Positions 1-8,354 are shown, counted from the first letter of the stretch. The stretch is DNA of 45,597 nucleotides from an uncultured Lachnospiraceae bacterium (GCA_947566645.1 CANOKL010000034.1:1-45597), one strand, 5' to 3'. A program made the numbers and translations. Notes: generated from the letters alone by a model not told the origin.

Positions 1-103
1 AAAATCGTCAAAGCCTGTAAAATCAATAAATTTAGGCTTGACAGAATAGGAAGGACTATGCTATGAAAAATGTTTGTTTTGTGTCAAATGATTTGCTCTA
101 AAA

Positions 104-248
104 AACGTCTAGATTTCCTTTTTCATATAGAAAACTCCCCTGCTTTTAGTAAAGCAGATATGCACACTATAGTAATGTAATCTTTTGTGATCTCCTGACG
201 ATCAGTGCTTTGATGAAGTCTTGGATGGATGTAGAACGTCTATATTTC
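104..248. repeat. Direct repeat pair upstream of the XRE gene
   Basis: Two 14-base copies, AACGTCTAGATTTC at 104-117 and AACGTCTATATTTC at 235-248, differ at one position and lie 131 bases apart in the AT-rich stretch ahead of the XRE regulator. The stretch 1-395 otherwise holds no gene I can support, only a possible 12-codon reading frame at 63 and a short hairpin near 147-162. The copies could be operator half-sites, but that is inference. Confidence 0.4.
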
Positions 249-313
249 TATGCTCTGACTTTTTCTTTTCGTTCATAACGGAAAAAAAGGAAACCTTCTC
301 CCAGATTTAGTAT

Positions 314-319
314 TATAAT
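314..319 (+). promoter_or_regulatory. Candidate -10 box of the XRE gene
   Basis: TATAAT at 314-319 lies about 80 bases before the chosen start of the XRE gene. No good -35 hexamer is visible at the expected spacing, so this promoter may depend on an activator or be weak. Confidence 0.35.
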
Positions 320-395
320 GTCAATTTAAAATATCATTTTGATAATGCAATATTCATTTGATAACAATATTATTCTTAATAAAAAGGATTATAAT

Positions 396-680
396 ATGAT
401 TGCAGATAAAATTAAATCACTACGCATGGCAAACAACATTACACAATCAAAGTTGGCAAAACGTTTGGGAATTACGCGAAGCAGTGTAAATGCTTGGGAA
501 ATGGGAATCTCTATCCCATCTACTATGTATGTAGTAGAACTAGCGCGGCTATTCGGTGTGTCAACAGATTATCTTTTAGAAGTACACCACGAAGCCGTTT
601 TGGATGTGTCAGGATTGGATGATGAAGCGGTAAGAATCTTGAACGAAACAGTACAGTATATGAGAGGAAAACACAGATAA
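396..680 (+). CDS. XRE-family transcriptional regulator
   Basis: Small DNA-binding protein of about 94 residues. Residues 3-58 form a Cro/C1-type helix-turn-helix (IKSLRMANNITQSKLAKRLG, then the recognition helix around SRSSVNAWE-like residues ITRSSVNAWE). A short acidic C-terminal tail follows, with no second recognisable domain. The frame is open further upstream (TTG at 339, ATG at 345), but the ATG at 396 has AAGGA seven bases ahead and starts exactly at the domain, so I use it. It stands alone on the plus strand, divergent in surroundings from trpB. Its target is unknown; the 14-base repeats upstream are candidate binding sites. Confidence 0.85.
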   Translation: MIADKIKSLRMANNITQSKLAKRLGITRSSVNAWEMGISIPSTMYVVELARLFGVSTDYLLEVHHEAVLDVSGLDDEAVRILNETVQYMRGKHR

Positions 681-796
681 ATGTCCAAATTAATATAGGC
701 AAAATTATTCTTCCCATATCAACGAAACAGTATGAATTCTTTGGCAAAGCCAGGAAGACTACCCATGACAGAGGTGGTGAGCAGAGTACAAAAATA

Positions 797-859
797 GACA
801 TCTCCGTTGTATAATGAATATAGGTCTAGTAAAACCATATCAAATACAACGGAGGTGTC
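797..859 (-). terminator. Probable terminator of trpB
   Basis: A 16-base inverted repeat (GACATCTCCGTTGTAT at 797-812, ATACAACGGAGGTGTC at 844-859, one mismatch) encloses a 31-base loop just after the trpB stop. Read on the minus strand the second arm is followed by CTATTTTTG, as expected for an intrinsic terminator. The loop is long, and the perfect-looking arms also resemble insertion-sequence ends, so a mobile-element remnant is the alternative. Confidence 0.6.
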
Positions 860-875
860 CAATAAACGAAAAACT

Positions 876-2261
876 CTACTTCATATTCCCCGGAAATCTA
901 GGAATTCCATCGAATCCGGCTTTAAGGTCTTCATCTGTCGGAATATAGTCTGTCATCTCACCGTTATGGAATTTTTCATATGCGACCATGTCAAAATATC
1001 CTGTACCGGTCAGGCCAAATACAATTGTCTTCCCCTCTCCAGTCTCTTTGCATTTCTCTGCCTCGTCAATTGCCACCTTGATCGCATGGCTGCTTTCTGG
1101 TGCTGGAAGGATTCCTTCTACTCTCGCGAATTTTTCGGCTGCCTCGAATACAGCTGTCTGCTCCACTGATCTTGCCTCCATGTATCCGTCTGCATAGAGT
1201 TGGGACAGAATGGAGCTCATGCCATGATATCTCAGTCCTCCGGCATGATTTGCGGAAGGAATAAAACCGCTTCCTAATGTATACATCTTCGCTAACGGAC
1301 ATACCATACCCGTATCACAGAAGTCATATGCATAGACACCTCTTGTCATACTGGGGCAGGATGCCGGTTCCACGGCAATAAAGTGATAATCCTTTTCACC
1401 CCGTAGCTTTTCTCCCATAAATGGAGAGATCAGCCCGCCAAGATTTGATCCGCCTCCTGCACATCCGATGATAATATCCGGAGTAATCCCATATTTATCC
1501 AACGCAGTCTTTGTCTCCATACCAATAATTGACTGGTGCAGTAATACCTGATTCAGGACACTTCCAAGGACATAGCGGTATCCTTCACTTCCCACGGCAA
1601 CTTCAACTGCCTCGGAGATGGCACACCCAAGGCTTCCGGTTGTACCTGGATGCTCTGCAAGAATCTTTCTCCCGACCTCGGTCTCTGAGGATGGGGACGG
1701 TGTTACACTCGCACCGTAGGTACGCATTACTTCACGGCGGAAGGGCTTCTGTTCATAAGAACATTTTACCATAAATACCTTGCAGTCCAGATCCAGATAA
1801 GAGCATGCCATAGATAATGCGGTTCCCCACTGTCCTGCCCCGGTCTCTGTTGTAACCCCTTTCAGACCCTGCTTCTTTGCGTAATACGCCTGCGCAATTG
1901 CTGAATTCAGCTTATGGCTTCCACTGGTATTATTTCCTTCAAATTTATAGTAGATCTTTGCAGGTGTCTGAAGTTTCTCCTCCAGGCAGTATGCACGTAC
2001 CAACGGCGCCGGACGATACATTTTATAGAAATCAATGATTTCCTGCGGAATGTCAATATACCGGTTTTCGTTATCAAGCTCCTGCTGTACAAGTTCTTCA
2101 CAGAACACACCGGACAACTCCTCTGCAGTCATCGGTTTCAAGGTACCCGGGTTCAGAAGAGGCGCCGGTTTGTTCTTCATATCAGCACGTACATTGTACC
2201 ATTGCCTTGGCATCTCGCTTTCCTCCAGGTAGATTTTGTAAGGGATTTTCTGTTCACTCAT
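876..2261 (-). CDS. trpB: Tryptophan synthase beta chain, TrpB2 type
   Basis: PLP enzyme of fold type II that condenses indole with serine to make tryptophan. The length (461 residues) and the N-terminal extension match the TrpB2/TrpB-like group rather than the ~400-residue TrpB1. The PLP lysine is K117 in SGSHKLNSA, the catalytic-type glutamate is E139 in ETGAGQWG, and the phosphate-binding glycine loop is GGGSN at 269-273. No trpA or other trp gene is next to it, so it probably works with indole from outside or scavenged indole, as often proposed for TrpB2. A Trp T-box leader sits directly upstream, which supports the substrate assignment. Confidence 0.93.
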   Translation of the reverse strand: MSEQKIPYKIYLEESEMPRQWYNVRADMKNKPAPLLNPGTLKPMTAEELSGVFCEELVQQELDNENRYIDIPQEIIDFYKMYRPAPLVRAYCLEEKLQTPAKIYYKFEGNNTSGSHKLNSAIAQAYYAKKQGLKGVTTETGAGQWGTALSMACSYLDLDCKVFMVKCSYEQKPFRREVMRTYGASVTPSPSSETEVGRKILAEHPGTTGSLGCAISEAVEVAVGSEGYRYVLGSVLNQVLLHQSIIGMETKTALDKYGITPDIIIGCAGGGSNLGGLISPFMGEKLRGEKDYHFIAVEPASCPSMTRGVYAYDFCDTGMVCPLAKMYTLGSGFIPSANHAGGLRYHGMSSILSQLYADGYMEARSVEQTAVFEAAEKFARVEGILPAPESSHAIKVAIDEAEKCKETGEGKTIVFGLTGTGYFDMVAYEKFHNGEMTDYIPTDEDLKAGFDGIPRFPGNMK

Positions 2262-2323
2262 TCTTTTTGTTCTCCTTTCTATAATGGGATAAGTGTAAGG
2301 CTCCCTATATCATAAAATATCAT

Positions 2324-2370
2324 AAAAAATACCCTTATCCCATACAATAAACGATTGCTGGGACAAGAGT
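2324..2370 (-). terminator. T-box intrinsic terminator
   Basis: On the minus strand ACTCTTGTCCC (2360-2370) pairs with GGGATAAGGGT (2331-2341) in an 11-pair stem with two G-U pairs, followed by ATTTTTT. This is the terminator that competes with the T-box antiterminator. Confidence 0.85.
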
Positions 2371-2615
2371 AATCATCATCAACTCCTGCGGTGCCACCCG
2401 GCTTGGTATGCTATATCTACCCACTCATGCGTACCATCATACGCGTACTTTGTTAACGGAGTACCCTCTCCGGCTTACCTACTCATCCTGTTCTTACAGA
2501 ATCTTTCAGATTGCCCTCGGAAGTCCATTCCTGATAGCTCTGAATGCTGCATTCCCACCATCCGCAACTCTCTGTAAAGCAGATTTCTAACAGTACTCAC
2601 TCTTCCTCAACGGTT
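2371..2615 (-). promoter_or_regulatory. Trp-specific T-box riboswitch
   Basis: The leader carries the T-box core GGTGGCACCGCAGG at 2385-2398 (minus strand), an AGTAC element and a CAGAGAGTTGCGGATGG stem I distal region near 2550-2575. The presumed specifier is TGG at 2525-2527 inside GAATGGACTT, so it reads tRNA-Trp. Uncharged tRNA-Trp would stabilise the antiterminator and turn on trpB. The T-box motif and terminator are seen directly; the specifier assignment is by position and context and fits the gene controlled. Confidence 0.88.
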
Positions 2616-2622
2616 TAATAAA

Positions 2623-2652
2623 ACTTTATCACGTCATCATACTTGGTGTCAA
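2623..2652 (-). promoter_or_regulatory. Promoter of the T-box/trpB transcript
   Basis: Minus-strand TTGACA (2647-2652), 18-base spacer and TAAAGT (2623-2628). The perfect -35 box and its position just before the T-box support it; the -10 box is imperfect. Confidence 0.65.
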
Positions 2653-2676
2653 GCACTTTTTTGTAAAAAATGTTTT

Positions 2677-3519
2677 TCATTTTTTCGCAAAGTTCACCTT
2701 TCTCTGAATTATCACATCAACATTGACCCGTGAATGGTAATCCCGGTACCTCCAATACCCGTACATGATGCCAATTGTTCCTGCAAGAAAGGCAATTGCA
2801 AAATGGGCGGCAAGCTGCTTCCCTGAAAATGCGAAGCCCGGGCTCATGGGAAGATATACCGGCATGGATGTCATAAAATGAGTGATAACCCTGGTTATAG
2901 ACGGACCCAGACTTCCCATAAACAAGGGCACCATCACCTTCACCCAGAGCACCGGGATGAAAAATGCCGAAACAGACAACACCAGTGCAAGGAATGAATT
3001 TCTGCATGCGGAGGAAAAACCAAATGTAATTCCGGTCAGGAGTAATGTACCGCAAAGACCAAGAGCCGCCATAAAAATCAGAAATCCTTTTACACTCTCC
3101 GGGCAATACCCGTAAAAGGAGGCGAAGTTCAAAAGAACTGCCGAGGAATTAAGTCCCTGTGTCCCGTATACTGACAGATAAATGACAAAGACATAGATAC
3201 TGGCCAGGGCTGTAAAAAGGAGTGCAAATACACATGCAGCGGATATTTTCATCCAGATTCCACTGCCCCTCCCTCTCTTCGTTGTGCGGAGAATGTCCGC
3301 AGTCTTTAGCGTATATTCCTCCGCAAAAACCGGAGATAATCCAACGAGCAGAATCACATATAATGAGATCAGAACCATCATATAGATCTCCGTAAAATCA
3401 TCCCACCCGGAAATATAGCCAAAGCTGACCCGGTTCTCTAAATACGGCTTCACATTATGTTCCCAGTCATCTCCTTCCAGGAAATGAATTTCATCCAGGC
3501 TGGTTCCTGATGTCTGCAT
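2677..3519 (-). pseudogene. ABC-2 type permease, 5'-truncated remnant
   Basis: The 280 readable residues are a membrane protein with about six hydrophobic segments, including residues 45-65, 95-117, 140-165 and 175-200. A soluble loop precedes the first segment, in the style of ABC-2 export permeases of clostridia. It has no proper beginning: the first usable ATG lies inside an extracellular-type segment, has no Shine-Dalgarno sequence, and the N-terminal membrane helix and the partner ATPase gene are missing. The frame continues open upstream into the sigma-factor fragment (to about 3570). I read this as the 3' part of a permease left after a deletion. A free-standing functional protein is unlikely. 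Confidence 0.65.
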
Positions 3520-3779
3520 AAAATTTGTAAACGCCTTTGTAATATACTGGTATTCATGGCAATGGTAAGCAGATACCCTTTCAGATTCCGGTACTGATAT
3601 TTTTCTACATACCGGATAAACCGCAGAAATGTCTCCTGCGCCAGATCAAAGGCGTCTTCCCTGCTTCCACACTGATAACAGCAGAAATAATAGATATCAT
3701 CATAATATTTTTCAGCGATCACATTCAGATATTCCTTTTGTCCATTCTGTATCCGGCGGATGAGCTCTTTATCCTCCAA
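3450..3779 (-). pseudogene. ECF sigma factor, truncated by deletion
   Basis: Residues 1-78 match region 2 of extracytoplasmic-function sigma-70 factors: LIRRIQNGQKEYLNVIAEKY, then DIYYFCCYQ and the region 2.4-like REDAFDLAQETFLRFIRYVE. After about residue 78 (LLTIAMN) the homology stops and the frame runs out of phase through the ABC permease sequence for 31 residues. Region 4, needed for -35 recognition, is absent. The TTG start at 3779 has AGAGGAA upstream. The fused layout suggests one deletion removed the end of the sigma gene, any genes between and the start of the permease. Confidence 0.72.
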
Positions 3780-3872
3780 AGCCAGTTCCTCTCTTTCTTG
3801 CTGCGTATCTAATTAATATAACCTCTTTCACATTCAAAAGGAGTTATATTTATAGAAAAAAATGAAATTATC

Positions 3873-3881
3873 TGCTACAAT
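3873..3881 (+). promoter_or_regulatory. Extended -10 promoter of ttcA
   Basis: TGCTACAAT (TGn followed by TACAAT at 3876-3881) lies about 40 bases before the ttcA start, with no clear -35 box. The extended -10 can compensate for that. Confidence 0.5.
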
Positions 3882-3921
3882 ATAACAGTAACAGAAATAA
3901 AATACCGGGAAAGGATAGATT

Positions 3922-4656
3922 ATGACCTTACAAAAACTTTTAAGCTATACGAGAAAAGCGGTTGACGAGTACTCTCTGATCAGCGAAGGCGACCGCATTG
4001 CAGTGGGCATTTCCGGCGGCAAGGACAGCCTTACTCTGCTATACGCCCTTCACGGCCTGAAAAGATTTTATCCCCGTCATTTTGAACTGGGGGCAGTGAC
4101 CGTTGACCTGGGCTATTCCGAATGCGATTTTACCCCCGTGGCTGAGCTTGCAGAGAAGCTGGGGGTTCCATACAGAATCATAAAGACAGATATTGCACGA
4201 ATCCTGTTTGAAGAACGTAAGGAAAGCAATCCGTGTTCCCTGTGTGCAAAGATGAGAAAGGGGGCCCTGAACCAGGCGGTAAAAGATATGGGCTATAATA
4301 AGGTTGCCTATGCCCATCACAAGGATGATATCATAGAAACCATGCTGCTCTCTCTTCTGTTTGAGGGGCGGTTTTATTCTTTTTCACCGAAAACATACCT
4401 GGATCGCATGGATTTAACAGTCATACGTCCCATGATGTTTACAGAGGAAGCAGAGGTCATTGGATTTCAGAACAAGTACAGCCTGCCTGTTGTCACAAGC
4501 AGATGTCCCATTGACGGATATACGAAAAGACAGTATGCCAAGGAACTGGTAAGAAGCCTGAATAAAGAGCATCCCGGTGCAAAGCAGCGGATGTTTACCG
4601 CGATTTTGAACGGAAAAATAGAGGGATGGCCTGAGCGCATCCCCCATATAAGATAA
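3922..4656 (+). CDS. ttcA: tRNA 2-thiocytidine biosynthesis protein TtcA family
   Basis: ATP-dependent, iron-sulfur tRNA thiolase that puts sulfur on cytidine 32. The PP-loop SGGKDS is at residues 31-36; the Fe-S cysteine pair is PCSLC (C105, C108) and the third cysteine is C195 in SRCPIDG. The motif AHHKDD (131-136) is also typical. At 244 residues it is shorter than the E. coli protein (~311) but like Firmicutes homologues. GGGAAAGGA precedes the ATG. It is a single gene on the plus strand, converging on the kinase-like gene only 15 bases away. Some short TtcA-type proteins may use other tRNA substrates. Confidence 0.88.
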   Translation: MTLQKLLSYTRKAVDEYSLISEGDRIAVGISGGKDSLTLLYALHGLKRFYPRHFELGAVTVDLGYSECDFTPVAELAEKLGVPYRIIKTDIARILFEERKESNPCSLCAKMRKGALNQAVKDMGYNKVAYAHHKDDIIETMLLSLLFEGRFYSFSPKTYLDRMDLTVIRPMMFTEEAEVIGFQNKYSLPVVTSRCPIDGYTKRQYAKELVRSLNKEHPGAKQRMFTAILNGKIEGWPERIPHIR

Positions 4657-4671
4657 CTTGTCTGCGGCAGT

Positions 4672-5316
4672 CTACAGCCTTCTGCTTTTCGTCTGTTCCT
4701 TCAGGTCAATCAGATGCTTGATTGCCTCCGCTGTCCCGTTAATGCCGAGAAGTGAACTGTCCAGACATATATGGTAGCTCTCGGCAGCACCCCACTTTTT
4801 ATTGCTGTAATAATTATAATAGCTGGCACGCTTTTTATCGGTCTTAATGATCAAATCCTTCGCCTTTGCATCCGTTAAATCATATATCCGGGCAATCCTT
4901 CGTACTCTTGCATCCAGATCTGCATGAATGAACAGACTCAGCAGATTATCATATTCCTCTAACGCATAATCCGCACAGCGTCCAACGAGGATGCACGGCC
5001 CTTCATCCGCAATCTTCTTAATTGCATCAAATTGTGCCAGAAATACTTTATGATTAATCGGCATATCTGTATAACTTCCTGAGGTGTATCCGAGAGAATA
5101 GGTGTCCATTACCAAAGAATATAAAAAGCTGTTTGTTGGTTTTTCATCGTGTGTCTCAAAAAGCTCCTGGCAGAGTCCGCTCTCTTTTGCCGCTCTGTCC
5201 AGCATCTCTTTATCATACAGTTTGATTCCCAGATCCTTTGCCACCTTGTATCCAATCTCCCGTCCGGCACTTCCGTACTGTCTTCCTATTGTTATAATTG
5301 TGTTTGTCTTTGCCAT
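4672..5316 (-). CDS. Cytidylate kinase-like family protein
   Basis: P-loop-related nucleoside-monophosphate kinase-like protein of about 214 residues (AAA_26 family). The N-terminal ITIGRQYGSAGREIG is the variant nucleotide-binding loop typical of this family, followed by KLYDKEMLDRAAKESG. The centre has ILVGRCADYAL and a basic RVRRIARIYDL segment (LID-like). Activity in the family is mostly unproven, so I do not call it Cmk. The ATG at 5316 is chosen because AAAGGAG lies ten bases upstream, whereas the GTG at 5325 is only one base from that site. It has a long structured leader and stands alone. Confidence 0.82.
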   Translation of the reverse strand: MAKTNTIITIGRQYGSAGREIGYKVAKDLGIKLYDKEMLDRAAKESGLCQELFETHDEKPTNSFLYSLVMDTYSLGYTSGSYTDMPINHKVFLAQFDAIKKIADEGPCILVGRCADYALEEYDNLLSLFIHADLDARVRRIARIYDLTDAKAKDLIIKTDKKRASYYNYYSNKKWGAAESYHICLDSSLLGINGTAEAIKHLIDLKEQTKSRRL

Positions 5317-5354
5317 ATTAATCACGCTCCTTTATAAATCTGTGCAGCTGCCTC

Positions 5355-5444
5355 GTTACTCATTCACATGGCTGGATGCCGGAAACTACCACTTTATCGG
5401 CTTGGATGCCGTATAGCGGGGTGTACGGCCCCGTGAACAGTAAC
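5355..5444 (-). promoter_or_regulatory. Structured 5' leader of the kinase-like gene
   Basis: On the minus strand GTTACTGTTCAC (5433-5444) can pair with GTGAATGAGTAAC (5355-5367), closing a 90-base domain. Inside are GCCGTA/TACGGC and two near-identical units GGC(T)TGGATGCCG on the plus strand (from 5371 and 5399), each able to form a small hairpin. The domain sits between an AT-rich promoter-like stretch with TATAAT near 5465 and the gene start. It could be a cis-acting RNA or a dispersed palindromic repeat; no known riboswitch class was recognised. Confidence 0.45.
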
Positions 5445-5545
5445 CTTTAAATATACATATATTATATAACAAATTTAGGGAAATGTATATAATTTTTGCA
5501 TTTCTCAGCCATTTTTCAGCTCACTTCTTAGTTACTGTTTACAGG

Positions 5546-5586
5546 CACGCCTGCCACTTCACTTACGAAGTCTGGCAAGCAGGCAT
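5546..5586 (-). other. Inverted repeat overlapping the rluD stop
   Basis: GCCTGC...GCAGGC with an inner ACTTC/GAAGT pairing spans the last codons and stop of rluD. There is no T-run on either strand, so it is either an mRNA 3'-end stabiliser or a weak terminator. Confidence 0.45.
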
Positions 5587-6476
5587 GAAAAATACGCGGG
5601 AAGCGGTGCATGGATTTCCAGATACTCTCCTGTCCCCGGATGGATAATGCCGAGTGTTTCCGCATGAAGTGTCTGCCCGGTCAGCTGCGGGAACGGGCAT
5701 TTCTCCGGGCCATATACCCGGTCTCCTACAATCGGATGCCCGATACTTGCCATATGGACGCGGATCTGATGAGTTCTTCCGGTCTCTAACCGGCACCGGA
5801 TGTGGGTATAATCTCCAAACCGCTCCATTACCTCATAATGTGTAATGGCCGGTCTGCCGTTCTTTGCATGTGTGCTCATTTTTTTCCGGTCCACGGGGTG
5901 CCGTCCGATCGGCGCATTTACGCTTCCTGCATCCTCTTTTATATTACCATGTACAACTGCCTCGTAAAGACGGCGGATAGAGTGCTCCTTCAATTGCTCT
6001 GAAAGGCTCTGGTGAGCCATATCGTTTTTACAGACCACAAGGGAACCGGTAGTATCCATATCAATGCGGTGGACAATACCCGGGCGCCTGTCTCCGTTAA
6101 TCCCGGACAAAGCATCCCCGCAGTGATACATCAGTGCATTCACAAGCGTACCGGAATAATGCCCCGGGGCAGGGTGCACAACCATGTGCTTTGGCTTATT
6201 TACGATAATCAGATCATCATCCTCATACAGTATATCAAGCGGAATATCTTCTGGAAGAATGTCCGGCTCTCTGATATCAGGAAACACCGCCGCTACACAG
6301 TCACCAGAAATAAGCCTGTAATTCGGTTTCACAGGCTGGCCGTTCACTGTTATATTTCCCTCTTTGATCAGCTTCTGGAGATACGAACGGGAGCGGTCCG
6401 GCATCGCCTCCGCAAGATAACGGTCAATCCGTTCTCCCTCTTCATTTTCCACCGTGAAGTATCCGTTCAAGCTCAT
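5559..6476 (-). CDS. rluD: Large-subunit rRNA pseudouridine synthase, RluD/YlyB type
   Basis: Makes pseudouridines in 23S rRNA. An S4 RNA-binding domain spans about residues 15-62 (ERIDRYLAEAMPDRSRSYLQ) and the catalytic domain carries HRIDMDTTG at 136-144, with D139 as the nucleophile. Length (305) is normal. Its start overlaps lspA by 35 bases, so the pair is probably co-translated, in the same lspA-rluD order as Bacillus lspA-ylyB. The GGAGG touches the ATG at 6476; the in-frame TTG at 6470 has better spacing and may be the true start. Confidence 0.93.
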   Translation of the reverse strand: MSLNGYFTVENEEGERIDRYLAEAMPDRSRSYLQKLIKEGNITVNGQPVKPNYRLISGDCVAAVFPDIREPDILPEDIPLDILYEDDDLIIVNKPKHMVVHPAPGHYSGTLVNALMYHCGDALSGINGDRRPGIVHRIDMDTTGSLVVCKNDMAHQSLSEQLKEHSIRRLYEAVVHGNIKEDAGSVNAPIGRHPVDRKKMSTHAKNGRPAITHYEVMERFGDYTHIRCRLETGRTHQIRVHMASIGHPIVGDRVYGPEKCPFPQLTGQTLHAETLGIIHPGTGEYLEIHAPLPAYFSCLLARLRK

Positions 6477-6957
6477 CCTCCTTATAGTAAAAACAGATTA
6501 ACAGGAATAACAGGATTGTTGTAACTGTCACATAGATATCCGCCACATTAAAAATGGGGAAATCAATCAATTTAAAATACAGAAAATCTACCACATAATT
6601 CAGTCTCACACGGTCGATAAAATTGCCCAGCGCCCCTGATGCAATAAAGACCGCGCAAATCCGCAGCGGCATATAGCGCCGCTCCATGGGAACTTTTATA
6701 TAAAACCAGATTACAACCACCAGGATGGCAGCTACGCTCAGATAAAAAAAGAACCGCTGGTTCTGAAATAATCCAAATGCCGCTCCCCGGTTTTCCAGGT
6801 ATTCCAGCTGGAAAACTCCCTTAATGATTACATAAGGATCCTGATCCTTTAATCTTGTAAGTGCATAATATTTTGTCACCTGGTCAAGCGCCACTCCGGA
6901 AAGTATTCCGGCTATGGCAATGATATAATGCATCACACGCCTGGACTCCTTCTCCAT
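6442..6957 (-). CDS. lspA: Lipoprotein signal peptidase II
   Basis: Membrane aspartyl protease that cleaves prolipoprotein signal peptides after lipidation. Four membrane segments are visible, along with the family motifs GNFIDRV (near residue 115 of the shortened protein) and VVDF...FNVADI, which hold the active-site aspartates; ENRGAAFG in the first loop is also typical. A longer frame starts at 6987, but the ATG at 6957 follows AAGGAGG and matches the usual ~170-residue length. It sits between ylmH and rluD. Confidence 0.93.
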   Translation of the reverse strand: MEKESRRVMHYIIAIAGILSGVALDQVTKYYALTRLKDQDPYVIIKGVFQLEYLENRGAAFGLFQNQRFFFYLSVAAILVVVIWFYIKVPMERRYMPLRICAVFIASGALGNFIDRVRLNYVVDFLYFKLIDFPIFNVADIYVTVTTILLFLLICFYYKEDELERILHGGK

Positions 6958-7037
6958 AATCCTCCTTACTGCCGCCAGAAAAAGCATAATTGTCCAGATC
7001 CTCTGCCATGTCTCTGAACTGTCAGCAAAAGCGGCCG

Positions 7038-7790
7038 CTAAATATATTTTCTGACAGAGACCATATACCGGCCCTTTTTCGTACCGGATAGTACGCCGTC
7101 ATATACAATCCTTCCGGTCCCTCTGACAGATATAATATCCCCCTCTTTCAGATGATATCCATTGCTTGTAACCAGTCTGCCATTTACAAATACTTTGCCG
7201 CCTTCGATCAGAGGAACCAGCCGGCTCCTGGAAAGCGGATATGCTACTGCAAGCACCGTGTCCAGCCGTACAGAAGGAACCGTTCCCTTCAATGTCTCAT
7301 ATCTGGGAGTATAATGAATCTCCGTCATGTCCTGTACAGACGCCGCAACCTGTGTATGCCGGATGCGGAGAAGATTCTCTGAAATATAATCTGCAATCTC
7401 CTCTTTTACGAATACAGCAGCAGTCTCCCCGTCCGTAAGAATGTCCCCGAATTTGCACCGTTCGATTCCAAGATTCATAAGTGAGCCAAGGTAATCCCTG
7501 TGTGTAAGCTCCTCGGAAAAGCGTCTGTTCACGGGTGTCACTCTCACAGCCTTAATAGGATATGCAAAACAAAGAGCATCAGGTAGAAATGCAGCCATCT
7601 GACGCTCTGACAGATCATATCCTCCCCAGGTTTCATACCTGGCCGGAAGCATATTCTTTGGTATTGTATGAAGTATATTTAACTCGTTCAGATTCAGAAA
7701 ATCTGAAAACACGGCAATGCCCCGGTGATATGCCATATTTGACAGCTCAACGAGACGTTTTTTCAACATGGTTTCTTCTTTATTTATCAT
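7038..7790 (-). CDS. ylmH: YlmH-type S4 RNA-binding protein
   Basis: About 250 residues: an N-terminal photosystem II S4-like YlmH region and a C-terminal S4 domain (from about residue 175, RLDTVLAVAYPLSRSRLVPLIEGG and KVFVNGR). The family binds ribosomal or tRNA-like RNA and lies in the Gram-positive division cluster. The start ATG at 7790 follows AGGTGG that overlaps the sepF stop, so translation is coupled; an upstream GTG at 7799 is less well placed. In many Gram-positive bacteria ylmG precedes and divIVA follows, and neither is present here. Confidence 0.88.
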   Translation of the reverse strand: MINKEETMLKKRLVELSNMAYHRGIAVFSDFLNLNELNILHTIPKNMLPARYETWGGYDLSERQMAAFLPDALCFAYPIKAVRVTPVNRRFSEELTHRDYLGSLMNLGIERCKFGDILTDGETAAVFVKEEIADYISENLLRIRHTQVAASVQDMTEIHYTPRYETLKGTVPSVRLDTVLAVAYPLSRSRLVPLIEGGKVFVNGRLVTSNGYHLKEGDIISVRGTGRIVYDGVLSGTKKGRYMVSVRKYI

Positions 7791-7799
7791 CTCTGCCAC

Positions 7800-8354
7800 C
7801 TAGAATCTGGAACGCATAGATGACGCATCGAACGATGTATTGAGCAGATCCTGGAGATCTCCGGATATATCCACATTCGTCGGTGTAACAAGGAATATGT
7901 AATTGGAAATCTTCTGCAGATTACCGCTGATTGCATAGGTCGCACCTGAAGTAAAGTCAATAATACGCTGTGCAATCTCAAGGTCAAGCCCCTCCAGATT
8001 CAGAATTACTGTCCTTCCATCCAGAAGTGTCTCTGTAATCTCTCTCGCATCCTCCACAGAGGTCGGCTTAATTACACAGACCTCCATACTTACACTTGCT
8101 CTTCTCGCAGGCTGACGCATTGGCGTCACCTTGCTGTTATTTGAACGGGAATTCCGTGAAGTCTTGGCCGGAGGATTATATCCGTCATCATAATCTTCAT
8201 CATCATTATAGACCGGCGTCTCTTTACGGAACAGGCTCCTCTTTGGTTTTTCTTCATAGCCATAGTCATCATATTCATCATCAAAGAAGTCATCATCATA
8301 ATCTTCATCATCATTTAACTTCATGATGTCCATAAACCTGTCTAATAAACCCAT
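7800..8354 (-). CDS. sepF: Cell division protein SepF
   Basis: FtsZ-binding, membrane-associated protein that aligns FtsZ filaments at the septum. The N-terminal MGLLDRFMDIMKL is the amphipathic membrane helix. A very acidic, Asp/Tyr-rich linker (residues 15-60) follows, then the conserved SepF core from about residue 88 (MEVCVIKPTSVEDAREITET, VILNLEGLDLEIAQRIIDF, YAISGNLQKI). Length 184 is usual. AGGAG lies nine bases ahead of the ATG. It sits between yggS and ylmH, as in Bacillus ylmE-ylmF. Confidence 0.95.
   Translation of the reverse strand: MGLLDRFMDIMKLNDDEDYDDDFFDDEYDDYGYEEKPKRSLFRKETPVYNDDEDYDDGYNPPAKTSRNSRSNNSKVTPMRQPARRASVSMEVCVIKPTSVEDAREITETLLDGRTVILNLEGLDLEIAQRIIDFTSGATYAISGNLQKISNYIFLVTPTNVDISGDLQDLLNTSFDASSMRSRF

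Noticed and set aside
700..815. Plus-strand open stretch reading ILPISTKQYEFFGKARKTTHD... ending inside the trpB terminator
   Set aside because: No start codon or ribosome site, fewer than 50 codons and no family recognised; it could be a transposase end but I cannot support it.
807..1169. Plus-strand 120-codon frame over the end of trpB
   Set aside because: It is antisense to a well-supported trpB gene and has no recognisable protein features.
8096..8326. Histidine-rich plus-strand frame opposite sepF
   Set aside because: Produced by the antisense of the Asp-rich GAT/GAC linker of SepF.
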